Assembly (NCBI GenBank): GCA_949285555.1
Contig: CASDYG010000004.1
Location: 1 to 64,000 of the forward strand
Direction of reading: 5' to 3'
DNA from: an uncultured Eubacteriales bacterium
Lineage (GTDB): Bacteria; Bacillota; Clostridia; Peptostreptococcales; Anaerovoracaceae
Length of the DNA stretch: 64,000 bases
Below, in pieces: positions 18,916-27,999 of this stretch (position 1 is the stretch's first letter; each line of letters starts with the position of its first letter). Below the pieces are notes generated by a model. That model was not told where the DNA came from and made no database searches. It saw nothing but the letters and a program-made list of their open reading frames with translations. The position numbers were made by a program, and so were the translations under genes.

Positions 18916-20274
18916 CTAGATCAGTCCTATAATCAAGAAGCCTCCGCAGACCACTATTGCTGCTAAAAATAGGGTTATGAGGCAATATCCCATAATATCA
19001 CGTGCAGAAAGGCCCGCTATACCAAGTGCAGGCAGTGCCCAAAATGGCTGTATCATATTCGTCCAGGCATCACCCCACGCTATAGCCATACCGGTAATAG
19101 ATGGATCTACTCCAAGTGCCGCTCCTGCCGGCATCATAATAGGTCCTTGCACAGCCCACTGACCTCCTCCAGAAGGCACAAACACATTCACGATACCTGC
19201 AGAAAGGAAGGTAAAAAGTGGGAATGTGAGCTCATTTGAGATAGAAACAAATCCATTACTTATGAAGCTTGCAAGTGAAACTCCCGTTTCTGGATTAGGC
19301 GTAATCATCATTGCCATTATTCCTGCATAAAATGGGAATTGCAATATTATTCCTGCCGCTCCTTTAGCTGCGCTTGTAATAGCTGTAACATATGAAATTG
19401 GTGTCTTATGACAAATTATACCACTTATTAAAAATATAAAGTTTACTATATCAAGGGTAAGCTTAAATCCATTGCTGTAAAAATAGAAAACAAGATATAC
19501 GATACCTGCAAGTGCAATTATTGCTGAAGCTATAACGCTATTCTCAATCTTTTCAGCAGGAGTGTTAGGCTTATGATATACATATGTGTCTTCTTCCAGT
19601 AACTTAGGGTCTACCGATATTACTTCCCCTTTATCGGGATGCATCTTAGCATTGATAAATGGCATAGCAATAATAAGTACCAAAACCATTATCAGATTAT
19701 ATGGTGAAAAGATAGTCATAGTAGTAGGTATAGGCTCAGTTACTACACCCCCTGTAGCCTTTGCCAGAGCTTCTGCACCTGGTGTGGCAAGTGCCAATGG
19801 TATAGAACCTGAAAATCCAGCATGCCATATTACAAATCCGGAATAAGCAGACGCTATAAGTAGCCTATAGTCTACTCCTTTTAACTGTCTTGCTATCTCC
19901 TTTGCTAAAATTGCACCTACTACCAGCCCAAAACCCCAGTTTATCCAGCATGCAATAAGCGAGAAGAATGTAACAACAATAATTCCCTGCTTAGGGCTTT
20001 TGGCAAGAGCTGCAACCCTTGATACTATCCTCTTAACTACTGGTGCATTGGCAAGTGCACTTCCAAGTACCAATACAAGTGCCATCTGCATAGAGAATGA
20101 CAGGAGTCCCCATGCTCCACCACCCCAGGCACTTATCATTGCTATTGGTGTCTGTCCCGTGGCAGGAATGGCTGCAACAAAAACTATAACCGTTAAAATA
20201 ATACAAAATATGAATGGATCTGGAAGTAATCTGTTCACCAGATGCACACATCCATTAGTCAGCTTTCGAAACAT
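18916..20274 (-). CDS. atoE: Short-chain fatty acid permease AtoE
   Basis: 452 residues, about 11-12 membrane segments. Moves short-chain fatty acids such as butyrate or acetoacetate across the membrane, fitting the CoA-transferase genes downstream. Family motifs: NRLLPDPFIF at the N-terminus, CWINWGFGLVVGA in the first third, VFVPSGGGQWAVQGP and QPFWALPALGIAGL near the C-terminus. A longer reading frame begins at 20367, but TTAGGAGGAATT precedes the ATG at 20274 and the likely promoter (20306-20334) lies inside the extension, so the shorter form is right. Its upstream region carries one of the three TGAATC-N6-GATTCA dyads. Confidence 0.95.
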   Translation of the reverse strand: MFRKLTNGCVHLVNRLLPDPFIFCIILTVIVFVAAIPATGQTPIAMISAWGGGAWGLLSFSMQMALVLVLGSALANAPVVKRIVSRVAALAKSPKQGIIVVTFFSLIACWINWGFGLVVGAILAKEIARQLKGVDYRLLIASAYSGFVIWHAGFSGSIPLALATPGAEALAKATGGVVTEPIPTTMTIFSPYNLIMVLVLIIAMPFINAKMHPDKGEVISVDPKLLEEDTYVYHKPNTPAEKIENSVIASAIIALAGIVYLVFYFYSNGFKLTLDIVNFIFLISGIICHKTPISYVTAITSAAKGAAGIILQFPFYAGIMAMMITPNPETGVSLASFISNGFVSISNELTFPLFTFLSAGIVNVFVPSGGGQWAVQGPIMMPAGAALGVDPSITGMAIAWGDAWTNMIQPFWALPALGIAGLSARDIMGYCLITLFLAAIVVCGGFLIIGLI

Positions 20275-20305
20275 AATTCCTCCTAAATAATTTATTAACA
20301 CATTT

Positions 20306-20334
20306 ATTCTACCCCTTGAAAATACAATAATCAA
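20306..20334 (-). promoter_or_regulatory. Promoter of atoE
   Basis: Minus strand TTGATT (20334-20329), 17-bp spacer, TAGAAT (20311-20306); start site expected near 20299. Confidence 0.7.
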
Positions 20335-20388
20335 GGCATTTTTTATTCTTTTATTAAACAACTTCATAATTTTTTAAAAAATCTTTTT

Positions 20389-20406
20389 TGAATCGAAAAT
20401 GAATCA
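20389..20406 (-). promoter_or_regulatory. Putative lysine-regulon operator, atoE site
   Basis: On the minus strand TGATTC-ATTTTC-GATTCA: 11 of 12 arm bases match the TGAATC-N6-GATTCA consensus, and the ATTTTC spacer matches the kdd site exactly. Its centre is about 86 bp upstream of the atoE -10, an activator-type position. The rest of 20275-20723 is AT-rich; only the promoter of the next plus-strand gene stands out. Confidence 0.6.
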
Positions 20407-20723
20407 CAATAATCTCAATACATGGAAATAATTTTATTATTAGTTTTTTAGATTAATTTCTAATTTTGAATACCACTTTGTGAATTGACGCCTGTTATTT
20501 CATTGTAATTACATGGTCATTTACTTTATAGGAACATTGGATTAAATAAACATATTTATTTTCCATTCATTATTTTTAAAATATAATAATATTATTTTTA
20601 ATAAGATTATCTACTATTGAAAATTGCTTGATTTTCTCCTTGCATGGGTGTATAACTATTTCATAACAAAGCGAAAGTGGATGCTTTATTCAGTAGATGT
20701 TGTATAATCATCGAGAGGCTCAT

Positions 20724-21143
20724 ATGGACGACAGCATTTTATCAAAGGACGAAGAGCGCCTACTATACTTCGGCTTAGTACTCATGGCTATAAGTTTAGC
20801 CATGATAGTAGTCGCCCACGAAAGTGATTCACCCGGTGCCTTCTTAAAGGTAATAGCTGAATCTCCATTCTACAGGCATAATGCCGACTATGCTTTCAGA
20901 ATTATGTCCACTAATACATGCAGTATGATGGGTTATACCCTTTGGTATATTTCCGCCCTTACTCCATGGATGATTTACTTTTTCAAAAGAAAGAAAATTG
21001 GGCCAAGAAGGATACTAATCGGCAGGCGCAAACTGAAGATATTGTTCCAATATACCCTCGGTATTCATGTCTACCATTGTACTGGTGTTATCAATGATCC
21101 TTTGTGTTATATATACAAAGTATTACGTGATATATTCACATGA
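20724..21143 (+). CDS. Unknown small membrane protein
   Basis: 139 residues from the ATG at 20724 (GAGAGG just upstream). An in-frame ATG at 20697 precedes a TATAAT at 20703-20708, so the later start is more likely. Two membrane segments are visible (LLYFGLVLMAISLAMIVVA, residues 14-35, and WYISALTPWMIYFF, about 78-95), followed by a very basic stretch (KRKKIGPRRILIGRRK). No family recognised. It sits alone between the atoE promoter and the kamE gene and ends at a clear terminator. The function is unknown; a link with lysine fermentation is only positional. Confidence 0.6.
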   Translation: MDDSILSKDEERLLYFGLVLMAISLAMIVVAHESDSPGAFLKVIAESPFYRHNADYAFRIMSTNTCSMMGYTLWYISALTPWMIYFFKRKKIGPRRILIGRRKLKILFQYTLGIHVYHCTGVINDPLCYIYKVLRDIFT

Positions 21144-21167
21144 TAAGAATTAGTGGCTTTAAAAATA

Positions 21168-21202
21168 AAAAAACTGGAGTTTATGTAGCTCCAGTTTTTT
21201 CT
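21168..21202 (+). terminator. Terminator of the small membrane protein gene
   Basis: AAAAAACTGGAG and CTCCAGTTTTTT form a perfect stem with a 9-nt loop and U-tail. Confidence 0.9.
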
Positions 21203-21280
21203 ATTCTATAGTTTATTGACACATAAATTATTGTATAATTTGTATGATTTATAAATTGATTGTTTCCCACGTTAGCATAT

Positions 21281-21373
21281 CAAAAAAATAAAATGACCCG
21301 TACTTTGAGGTGACTCCCAAAAGTTAGACCTAAAATCTAACAGATGGGAGGTCGGTTCACTTAACGGGTCATT
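21281..21373 (-). terminator. Nested long hairpin after kamE, possibly an insertion-sequence end
   Basis: Outer arms AATGACCCGT (21292-21301) and ACGGGTCATT (21364-21373) enclose a CTCCCA/TGGGAG stem and an inner GTTAGA/TCTAAC hairpin. On the minus strand the structure is followed by TTATTTTTTT, so it works as a large terminator for the kam operon. The TGACTCCCAAAAGTTAGAC segment resembles ends of IS3/IS150-type elements, but no transposase is present, so the mobile origin is a guess. Confidence 0.6.
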
Positions 21374-21416
21374 CTTTAATCTAACATCAAATGTGCCTAG
21401 TTTATATCTAGTATTA

Positions 21417-22196
21417 CTAGATTCTTCCTCTTTTTACGATTTCAGTAATTATATAGGAAGCTACATGTTCTGCATAGGTATGTGGTCCAAATCCGGCATC
21501 ATAGCCTAGCTCCTGTGCAAGCTCATGAGAGATTCTTGGACCTCCGCATAAGAGCAACATCTTATCTCTAAGGCCCTCCGCTTCCATAAGCTCAACCATA
21601 TTAGTTAAATTGTGGATATGAACATCTTTTTGGGTAACTGTCTGTGATACTAAGATAGCATCTGCATTTACTTCCTTTGCTTTTGCAATAAGCTCTTCAT
21701 TAGGTACCTGCGATCCCATGTTAATTGCTACTACATTTTTGAACCTCTCAAGTCCAAAATGTCCATGGAATCCCTTCATATTGATTATGGCATCTATTCC
21801 AACAGTGTGAGCATCTGTTCCTGTGGATGCTCCCACAATAACTACATCTCTCTTAATATTATCAGCGATATAGTCACCACATTCAATACGATCCATTACA
21901 TCTACTTCTACCTTAGTTACTTTGATAGATGTGTAATCTACTGTATGCTGGCACTTACCGTAAACAACAAAGAATGTGAAGCCATTGCCCATGTCATGAA
22001 AATATGTCACATTAGGCTCAGTCAGTCCCATCTTCTTTACAAGCTGCCTTGCAGCCTCTTGTCCTTCTTCACCTGCTGGTACAGGAAGGGTAAAGGCAAG
22101 CTCCATCATACCATCATTCATGGTATCTCCATATGGCTTTACCTTAGTAAGATCTACCTGATTGCCAGCAATATCTGCCTTGCATTTTGCTGCCAT
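21417..22196 (-). CDS. kamE: Lysine 5,6-aminomutase, beta (cobalamin-binding) subunit
   Basis: 259 residues. With KamD it moves the terminal amino group of beta-lysine (or D-lysine) to C5, making 3,5-diaminohexanoate, using adenosylcobalamin and PLP. The base-off B12 motif D128-x-H130-x-x-G133 (TDAHTVG) is present, and K141 in NMKGFHGHFGLE is the likely PLP-binding lysine. LLLCGGPRISHELAQELGYDAGFGP completes the Rossmann-like B12 fold (shown here only as a partial match: LLCGGPRIS). Its ATG overlaps the kamD stop by one base (TAATG), so the two are translationally coupled. The nested hairpin follows. Confidence 0.97.
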   Translation of the reverse strand: MAAKCKADIAGNQVDLTKVKPYGDTMNDGMMELAFTLPVPAGEEGQEAARQLVKKMGLTEPNVTYFHDMGNGFTFFVVYGKCQHTVDYTSIKVTKVEVDVMDRIECGDYIADNIKRDVVIVGASTGTDAHTVGIDAIINMKGFHGHFGLERFKNVVAINMGSQVPNEELIAKAKEVNADAILVSQTVTQKDVHIHNLTNMVELMEAEGLRDKMLLLCGGPRISHELAQELGYDAGFGPHTYAEHVASYIITEIVKRGRI

Positions 22197-23752
22197 TATT
22201 CTTCCCTCCTTAGCATTAGTGGTATAAATGGATTGAAATAAGCCTCATCCTTAGTGCAAACACCCTCAAGGCCCTTTCCTCCATCCTTAGGTCTTTTTAC
22301 TCCACCAAATTTTCCTTTTTCAATTGTGGAGAATAGACCTTCTTCTTCTACCTCATGTAGCAATTTTTCAGCCTTCTCTAACACCAGCTGAGCTCTCTTT
22401 TGGATTATTCCATCCTTCTTATACTCAATTTCAGAGCCTAAGTCACGACAGTTATTGAAGATGTATTTTGCATTTTCAATAGAGAGATATCTGTCATGCA
22501 TATGTGGAGTATGAATAGCCTCTGTCAGCATACCTAGAAGCTGTAAGGACTGTCCTGTCCATATGGCAATCAGATTAAAGAGGGCATCCTGAATATGACC
22601 TTTAAATATGTTTCCCGTCATAAACTTAGTAGGCGGCATGTATTTTAGAGAGGCATTAGGGAAAATCTCTCTTGCCATCTGCGCCTGTGCAAGTTCATAA
22701 AGGAATCCGTTTTCAATATCTGGATCCATTTCAAATGCATGGCCTAATCCCATTTGCCATTCTTCAATATTCGCTAGCACCGCAAACTGCTCATTGATAA
22801 ATTGTGATGCAAGTACCGTATGGGCTGCTTCATATGCATCATCTGTAGTGAGGTAGTTATCTTCACCTGAGTTAAAGATGATACCGCAGTAGCCTATAAT
22901 TACACGACTCATGAATTGGTCTACTATAGTTCTTTGCATGTTGATGTCACGGAATAAAATACCGTAGATAGCATCATTTAGCATTACATCAAGTCGCTCT
23001 AGTGCTCCCATGGCGGCAATTTCCGGCATGCACATTCCTGATGAATAATTACATAGTCTTATATATCTGCCTACCTCTTCACCTACTTCGTCCAGAGCCT
23101 TTCTCATGATTCTAAAATTCTCCTGAGTGGCGTAAGTTCCACCGAAGCCTTCAGTTGTAGCACCGTATGGTACATAGTCTAACAGTGACTGAGCAGTTGT
23201 TCTTATAACCGCTATAATATCTGCTCCCTGCCTTGCAGCAGCCTGAGCCTGTAAAACGTCTTCATATATGTTTCCTGTAGCAACGATAACATATAGGTAA
23301 GGCTGCTTTCCTTCACCAATCCTATCAAGATAGTCAAGTCTTTTTTGTGTTTGTGCTTTGATTTTCTTAAGTGCTTCTTTCGCCTTTGGAATAATTACAG
23401 CTTCGATTTCTTCATGAGATGCTATCTCAAGCTTGGTGATATCCATCTCATTTCTTGCTACCTTTTCTGCAATCTCCTGAGGCTGTAGTCCCGTCTGAAT
23501 CATAGCATTACCGATCCAGAAAGCAACACCCCTAGGCAGGCCACCAGCATCCTTAATATGATCTACTACCACATTTGGGAGTGGTGTTTCTACATCGTCC
23601 ACTCCATCAATACCCAAAAGTCTGAGGATTGTTCTTTCTGTACTTACAGTAGTATGGCGATCGATAAAATCCTGCATATCTTTCGCAATACGTCCTGCAG
23701 CCTGTCTAGCACTTTCCACAATCTTTGGATCAAGATTTAATTTGCTTTTCAT
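22196..23752 (-). CDS. kamD: Lysine 5,6-aminomutase, alpha subunit
   Basis: 518 residues, the normal size. Catalytic TIM-barrel subunit partnered with KamE. Characteristic stretches: DVLQAQAAARQGADIIAVIR, GTYATQENFRIMRKALDE and CNYSSGMCMPEIAAMGA. The ATG at 23752 follows GGAGAG and overlaps the last 23 bp of kamC, so kamC, kamD and kamE are co-transcribed. A longer in-frame start at 23773 lacks a ribosome site. Cytoplasmic; second step of lysine fermentation. Confidence 0.97.
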   Translation of the reverse strand: MKSKLNLDPKIVESARQAAGRIAKDMQDFIDRHTTVSTERTILRLLGIDGVDDVETPLPNVVVDHIKDAGGLPRGVAFWIGNAMIQTGLQPQEIAEKVARNEMDITKLEIASHEEIEAVIIPKAKEALKKIKAQTQKRLDYLDRIGEGKQPYLYVIVATGNIYEDVLQAQAAARQGADIIAVIRTTAQSLLDYVPYGATTEGFGGTYATQENFRIMRKALDEVGEEVGRYIRLCNYSSGMCMPEIAAMGALERLDVMLNDAIYGILFRDINMQRTIVDQFMSRVIIGYCGIIFNSGEDNYLTTDDAYEAAHTVLASQFINEQFAVLANIEEWQMGLGHAFEMDPDIENGFLYELAQAQMAREIFPNASLKYMPPTKFMTGNIFKGHIQDALFNLIAIWTGQSLQLLGMLTEAIHTPHMHDRYLSIENAKYIFNNCRDLGSEIEYKKDGIIQKRAQLVLEKAEKLLHEVEEEGLFSTIEKGKFGGVKRPKDGGKGLEGVCTKDEAYFNPFIPLMLRREE

Positions 23753-25433
23753 CTGCTCTCTCCTTATTAACATTTATATAGGTCCTGGCACATTGAATAA
23801 TTTCTTCATCTATACCAAGTATTTTAGCGATATTAAGTGCATCCTTTGGTACTTGCTTGTCATCTTCAACCTTGCATAAGCTGTAATCCATATATTTACC
23901 AATAATATCAATTCTTTCACTCGGCTTGGCGTAGCGGATTTCCTTGTCAAGCTTATTAAAATCTACACCCGACAGACCTCTTACCTGTAACGATGTAATA
24001 TTATGCTCTGCAAAATCTACTTCAAAGTGAGTAGTAATCACAGAAATATATTGACGCTTCATAAGGTAGCTTATAAGTCCCTTTGTCAGTGCTAAACCCT
24101 CAATAGGATTTGTACCACTGGCAATTTCATCTATGAGTATCATTGCCCTATCCTGACTAAGCTGCAATATGAGCTTTAATTCTTCCATCTCACTACCAAA
24201 GCTGGAAAGTCCACGTTCTATGGATTGGCTATCTCCTACTAGCATGCTCACAGAGGACGACAGCCCGACTTTTGCCCATTCACACGGTAAATACAGTCCA
24301 TATTGTGTCATCAGCATCATGAGCGAGATAAGCTTTAAAGAAATGGTTTTACCTCCCATATTAGCGCCGGTTATACATGCAACGCCATCTTCTAGCTCTA
24401 TGCTAATCGGACAGTATTCTTTACCTTTTGCTGCCAACAAGGCTTCTACCCGCGGATGTCTTGCATCCTTAAAGCTAATCATATGCTCACTTACTATTTC
24501 CGGTTTTTTGCAATTATGCTTGATGAAATATTCTCCCTTTGCTAAGTAGAAGTCTAGCTGTCCGAGTCTGCCTAGTGCATCAAGTATAAATTTTTCTTCA
24601 CCTGCGATACTCTGAGATAGCTGCTCACGAACGGATAATTCTTCTTCCTCAATAAGAGTGGCAATTTCTTCTGCACGTCCTCTCATTTGTGAAATATGCT
24701 CCGGTTCTTTCATTGCAAAACCTACTGAAACATAGTCTTCATGATTTTGCACCAAAAGCTCACAGCTTCTTGCTTTATCTAAAAGCGCACTACTCTTAGG
24801 GATTACAATATCAAACTTTGGAGTCAGACTGATACCCTCATTTTTTTCCAGTTCTCTTCGGATTTCTTTGAGGTTACTCCTCACCTCTTTATCCAGTGAT
24901 TTCTTGTCCGCCCTAAGCTGTTTTAGCTTTTCACTATAGGTGTCATATATATAAAATGATGGCATCCTCTCGCCGTTTGGATCCAAAATATCTACAAGGT
25001 GTTCACATTCTAAAGGCATACATGGTTCCGGGAGCTTATGCAAATCAAGTTGATTTATGAGCATGCTCACTTTTGAATATATGTGCGACATCGCAATAAA
25101 CAATCCTTTAAGATCAAAAAGCTCCGTCTCAGTAAGTATATTACCCCCGGCTCTTGAAATAGACTGAGTACAATCCTTTAGCTCATAAAATTCTTCATAC
25201 AGTCCATCTAAAGCCGCTTTTTCTTTTTCAGCAAGCCGAATGAAGTCTATGATTTTCTCTTGAATTTGAAATATTTCTCTCAGCTCGGCTTCCATACCCG
25301 GAAAGAAAATCCTGTTATTTTTCAGAGCAATATTCCCATATGGAGACTTAATATTAAGCTGCCCCAGTACATAATTAAGGCCCGACTCTTCTCTGGTTTT
25401 AACATTTGCAAGCCTTTTATTTGAGCTGTGCAT
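23730..25433 (-). CDS. kamC: KamC, MutS-like ATPase of the aminomutase reactivase
   Basis: 567 residues. The C-terminal half is a MutS-type ABC ATPase: Walker A GANMGGKT (about 354-361), SSFGSEMEEL, Walker B MILIDEIASGT (about 429) and TTHF. The N-terminal half is helical and lacks the DNA-binding mismatch domains of true MutS. Genes of this type next to kamD/kamE are annotated as the lysine 5,6-aminomutase reactivase ATPase, thought to exchange damaged cobalamin. The ATG at 25433 has AAGGAGATCTT upstream. Its position between kamB and kamD agrees with that role; a DNA-repair role is unlikely. Confidence 0.9.
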   Translation of the reverse strand: MHSSNKRLANVKTREESGLNYVLGQLNIKSPYGNIALKNNRIFFPGMEAELREIFQIQEKIIDFIRLAEKEKAALDGLYEEFYELKDCTQSISRAGGNILTETELFDLKGLFIAMSHIYSKVSMLINQLDLHKLPEPCMPLECEHLVDILDPNGERMPSFYIYDTYSEKLKQLRADKKSLDKEVRSNLKEIRRELEKNEGISLTPKFDIVIPKSSALLDKARSCELLVQNHEDYVSVGFAMKEPEHISQMRGRAEEIATLIEEEELSVREQLSQSIAGEEKFILDALGRLGQLDFYLAKGEYFIKHNCKKPEIVSEHMISFKDARHPRVEALLAAKGKEYCPISIELEDGVACITGANMGGKTISLKLISLMMLMTQYGLYLPCEWAKVGLSSSVSMLVGDSQSIERGLSSFGSEMEELKLILQLSQDRAMILIDEIASGTNPIEGLALTKGLISYLMKRQYISVITTHFEVDFAEHNITSLQVRGLSGVDFNKLDKEIRYAKPSERIDIIGKYMDYSLCKVEDDKQVPKDALNIAKILGIDEEIIQCARTYINVNKERADEKQIKS

Positions 25434-25518
25434 AAGATCTCCTTTCTGCAACTGACTAAAATAGTATTAACTATAAATATAACAATCTTTTGACAGACAC
25501 AATATTACATAATTATAG

Positions 25519-26547
25519 CTACAGTCTTACATCTATTACGGGTATATGAGGTAGTGCCTCTTGCATTGCATTTTGTAACGCCTTATGATCAAAGGAATAA
25601 CCTGATGGCGAATAGGGATTTACCGTAACAGCCGCCACATTTATATTCTTAATGACCTTTACTTTAAACCCTTTTTTACATAGCTGCCTGTATGTCACAG
25701 AATCTAAAAAGATTTTTGTAGGATCCTTGAGTATGAATTCTACCTGCTTTAGCTTTCTTATGTTAATATCAGCTATGACACTTGTAGTGAATGCTCCAGG
25801 GACAAATACATGGGTTGTACTTTCATCAATAGCTTCATCTATTACTATGCTGTTTCCAAGACCCGTGCTAATATCTAATAGCTTTAGCGATCTATGATTC
25901 CCTTCCGTTTTTATCACAGCCACCTTATCTGCTTGAATGGCTTCATGTGAAAGCTGGACGATTTCAGGATCACTAGCTTCATGCAAGCCATAGAGCTGAA
26001 CTATATGGGCAGTTTCCTCCACCACCTTTTGCAGACTTCTTGATAATACTGCACCTGTAGCCAAAATAATGGCATCAGATGTTTCAGGTGATGCTATAGA
26101 CTTTCTATCGATAGCTCCGTCAATAAGGACCAAACTGCAATCTTCCTTTTTCATTTCCTCACAAATTGCTTTCGTATCCGAAGTAGTCATTGCCCCGGCA
26201 ATTTGTACATATCCCTCTTCTCGAACACGACATATTAGCAGCTCTCCTAAAGGAGTTCGATAGTGTGACTTCCATAGAATTTCTAGACTTGCTTCTGCCA
26301 TGTTAAACAGCATATGCGGAATGCTCACAAGCGTATCTTCATACAGATAAATTCTCGGTTTTTCCGTACCCGTAACCAGATCCTTGGATTCACCATCTCT
26401 TCCTGTTGATGTGACTCCAATGCATATGCCTTCATTATCGGCTTCTTCTATCAGATAATTAAGCGCAGTAGTCTTTCCTGCATTCTTGGACATCCCCACA
26501 ATGGACAGGGTGTCATAATGTTCAGCTAAATGCTTTATTAAATTCAT
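25519..26547 (-). CDS. kamB: KamB, second subunit of the aminomutase reactivase
   Basis: 342 residues from the ATG at 26547; a second ATG two codons earlier touches the AGG of the ribosome site and is less likely. A P-loop is at the N-terminus (GMSKNAGKTT, residues 18-27), followed by a nucleotide-binding core with VLIDGAID and ILATGAVLSR. Known as a conserved partner of KamC in lysine-fermentation loci and thought to help restore inactivated KamDE. Placed between kamA and kamC in the same direction, with gaps of about 90 bp. Confidence 0.88.
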   Translation of the reverse strand: MNLIKHLAEHYDTLSIVGMSKNAGKTTALNYLIEEADNEGICIGVTSTGRDGESKDLVTGTEKPRIYLYEDTLVSIPHMLFNMAEASLEILWKSHYRTPLGELLICRVREEGYVQIAGAMTTSDTKAICEEMKKEDCSLVLIDGAIDRKSIASPETSDAIILATGAVLSRSLQKVVEETAHIVQLYGLHEASDPEIVQLSHEAIQADKVAVIKTEGNHRSLKLLDISTGLGNSIVIDEAIDESTTHVFVPGAFTTSVIADINIRKLKQVEFILKDPTKIFLDSVTYRQLCKKGFKVKVIKNINVAAVTVNPYSPSGYSFDHKALQNAMQEALPHIPVIDVRL

Positions 26548-26639
26548 ATTCATCCTGCCCTACCTTCTCATAAATAACAGCAAGGAGAAGCCCTGCATAT
26601 ACAAGGCATCTCCATAATGTACCAAAAATTAACAAATAT

Positions 26640-27902
26640 TTATTTTTCGTTTCTCTTATGTCTTTCCAGATTTGCCGGCTCCATAGATTTAATCTGAAGA
26701 CCTTCACCCAGAGCAGAAACACCCTGAGTTGGGAAGTGCCTTTTCTTAGCTCTTTCATAGTCGAAATTACATTTAACCTCTGGTAGTCTAGGCTGAGTAT
26801 AAGTAGTAATAACACCCTCGTAATTTCTCAGAATCACCTTGTCTGGAGTTTCTGAGATAATATACTGAGGCATTACCGGCGTCTTTCCACCACCACCAGG
26901 AGCGTCAACTACGAATGTAGGAACTGCATATCCCGATGTATGACCTCTTAGGCCTTCTATAATTTCAATACCCTTAGATACTGGTGTTCTGAAATGCTCA
27001 ATACCAATGGATAGGTCGCAGATGTAAATGTAGTAAGGTCTAACTCTGTTCATTACAAGCTCATGCATCAGATCCTTCATCAGGTTCTTATCATCATTTA
27101 CACCTCTTAATAGCACTGACTGGTTTCCAAGTGGAATTCCAGCATCAGCCAGCTTTCTACATGCTTCCTTGGCTTCAGGAGTCATTTCCTTAGGATGGTT
27201 AAAATGTGTATTTAGCCATATTGGATGATATTTTTTAAGCATATTACATAGCTTGTCAGTGATACGCTGAGGCATTACAACTGGCGTTCTTGAACCAATT
27301 CTAACGATCTCCACATGCGGAATCTTTCTAAGCTCTGCAATAATGTATTCAAGAGTATCATCCTCTACACAAAGTGCATCTCCACCAGAGAGAAGAACGT
27401 CTCTTACAACAGGAGTTCTTCTGATGTAATCAATACAAGCATCTATATCTTCTCTGCTTCTGGCTCCGTCTGTTTCACCGGCAAGCCTTCTTCTTGTACA
27501 ATGTCTGCAATACATGGAGCACTGGTCAGTAATTAAGAACAGTACTCTGTCCGGATATCTATGTGTCAGACCTGGTGCTGGAGAGTCTGCATCCTCATGC
27601 AATGGGTCTGCGTCATCTGCTTCAGATCTGTGTGTTTCCAAAATTGTTGGCACTGCCTGCATTCTAACAGGACATGTTGGATCATCTGGATCCATTAGAG
27701 AAGCATAATAAGGTGTAATTCCTACACGGAAGCCGTCCATTACCTTCTCAATATCTTCTCTTTCTTTCTCAGTTAAGTTTACTACCTGACAAATGTCCTC
27801 AACACTGTTAAGTCTATGAGCCACCTGCCAATGCCAGTCATTCCACTGCTCTTCTGTCACGTCCTTAAAGAGCGGAATATCTTTCCAATTCCTGATAGCC
27901 AT
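26640..27902 (-). CDS. kamA: Lysine 2,3-aminomutase (radical SAM)
   Basis: 420 residues. Converts L-lysine to beta-lysine, the first step of the pathway, with SAM, a 4Fe-4S cluster and PLP. Cluster ligands C128, C132 and C135 are in CSMYCRHCTRRR. The PLP lysine is in DAPGGGGKTPVMPQY near residue 340, and DVLLSGGDAL is the radical-SAM GGE-like motif. AAGGAGATATGTT precedes the ATG. It heads the kamABCDE part of the operon after a short gap with a hairpin downstream of kdd. Confidence 0.98.
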   Translation of the reverse strand: MAIRNWKDIPLFKDVTEEQWNDWHWQVAHRLNSVEDICQVVNLTEKEREDIEKVMDGFRVGITPYYASLMDPDDPTCPVRMQAVPTILETHRSEADDADPLHEDADSPAPGLTHRYPDRVLFLITDQCSMYCRHCTRRRLAGETDGARSREDIDACIDYIRRTPVVRDVLLSGGDALCVEDDTLEYIIAELRKIPHVEIVRIGSRTPVVMPQRITDKLCNMLKKYHPIWLNTHFNHPKEMTPEAKEACRKLADAGIPLGNQSVLLRGVNDDKNLMKDLMHELVMNRVRPYYIYICDLSIGIEHFRTPVSKGIEIIEGLRGHTSGYAVPTFVVDAPGGGGKTPVMPQYIISETPDKVILRNYEGVITTYTQPRLPEVKCNFDYERAKKRHFPTQGVSALGEGLQIKSMEPANLERHKRNEK

Positions 27903-27958
27903 AACATATCTCCTTTGTTTTTCAACCTGTTATACTTAATGTAACCTTTTTATATTAA

Positions 27959-27978
27959 GGAGGGAGCATGCTCCCTCC
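27959..27978. other. Perfect 20-bp palindrome between kdd and kamA
   Basis: GGAGGGAGCATGCTCCCTCC is fully self-complementary and GC-rich. On the transcribed strand it is followed only by TTAATATAAAAAGG, a poor U-tract, so it is either a leaky terminator or a hairpin that marks an RNA-processing or stability boundary between kdd and kamA. Confidence 0.75.
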
Positions 27979-27999
27979 CTATTATCAATTAAAATGCTA

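Noticed and set aside
26522-26815. Minus-strand 97-codon frame between kamB and kamA
   Set aside because: Lies mainly inside kamA in another frame and has no ribosome site.
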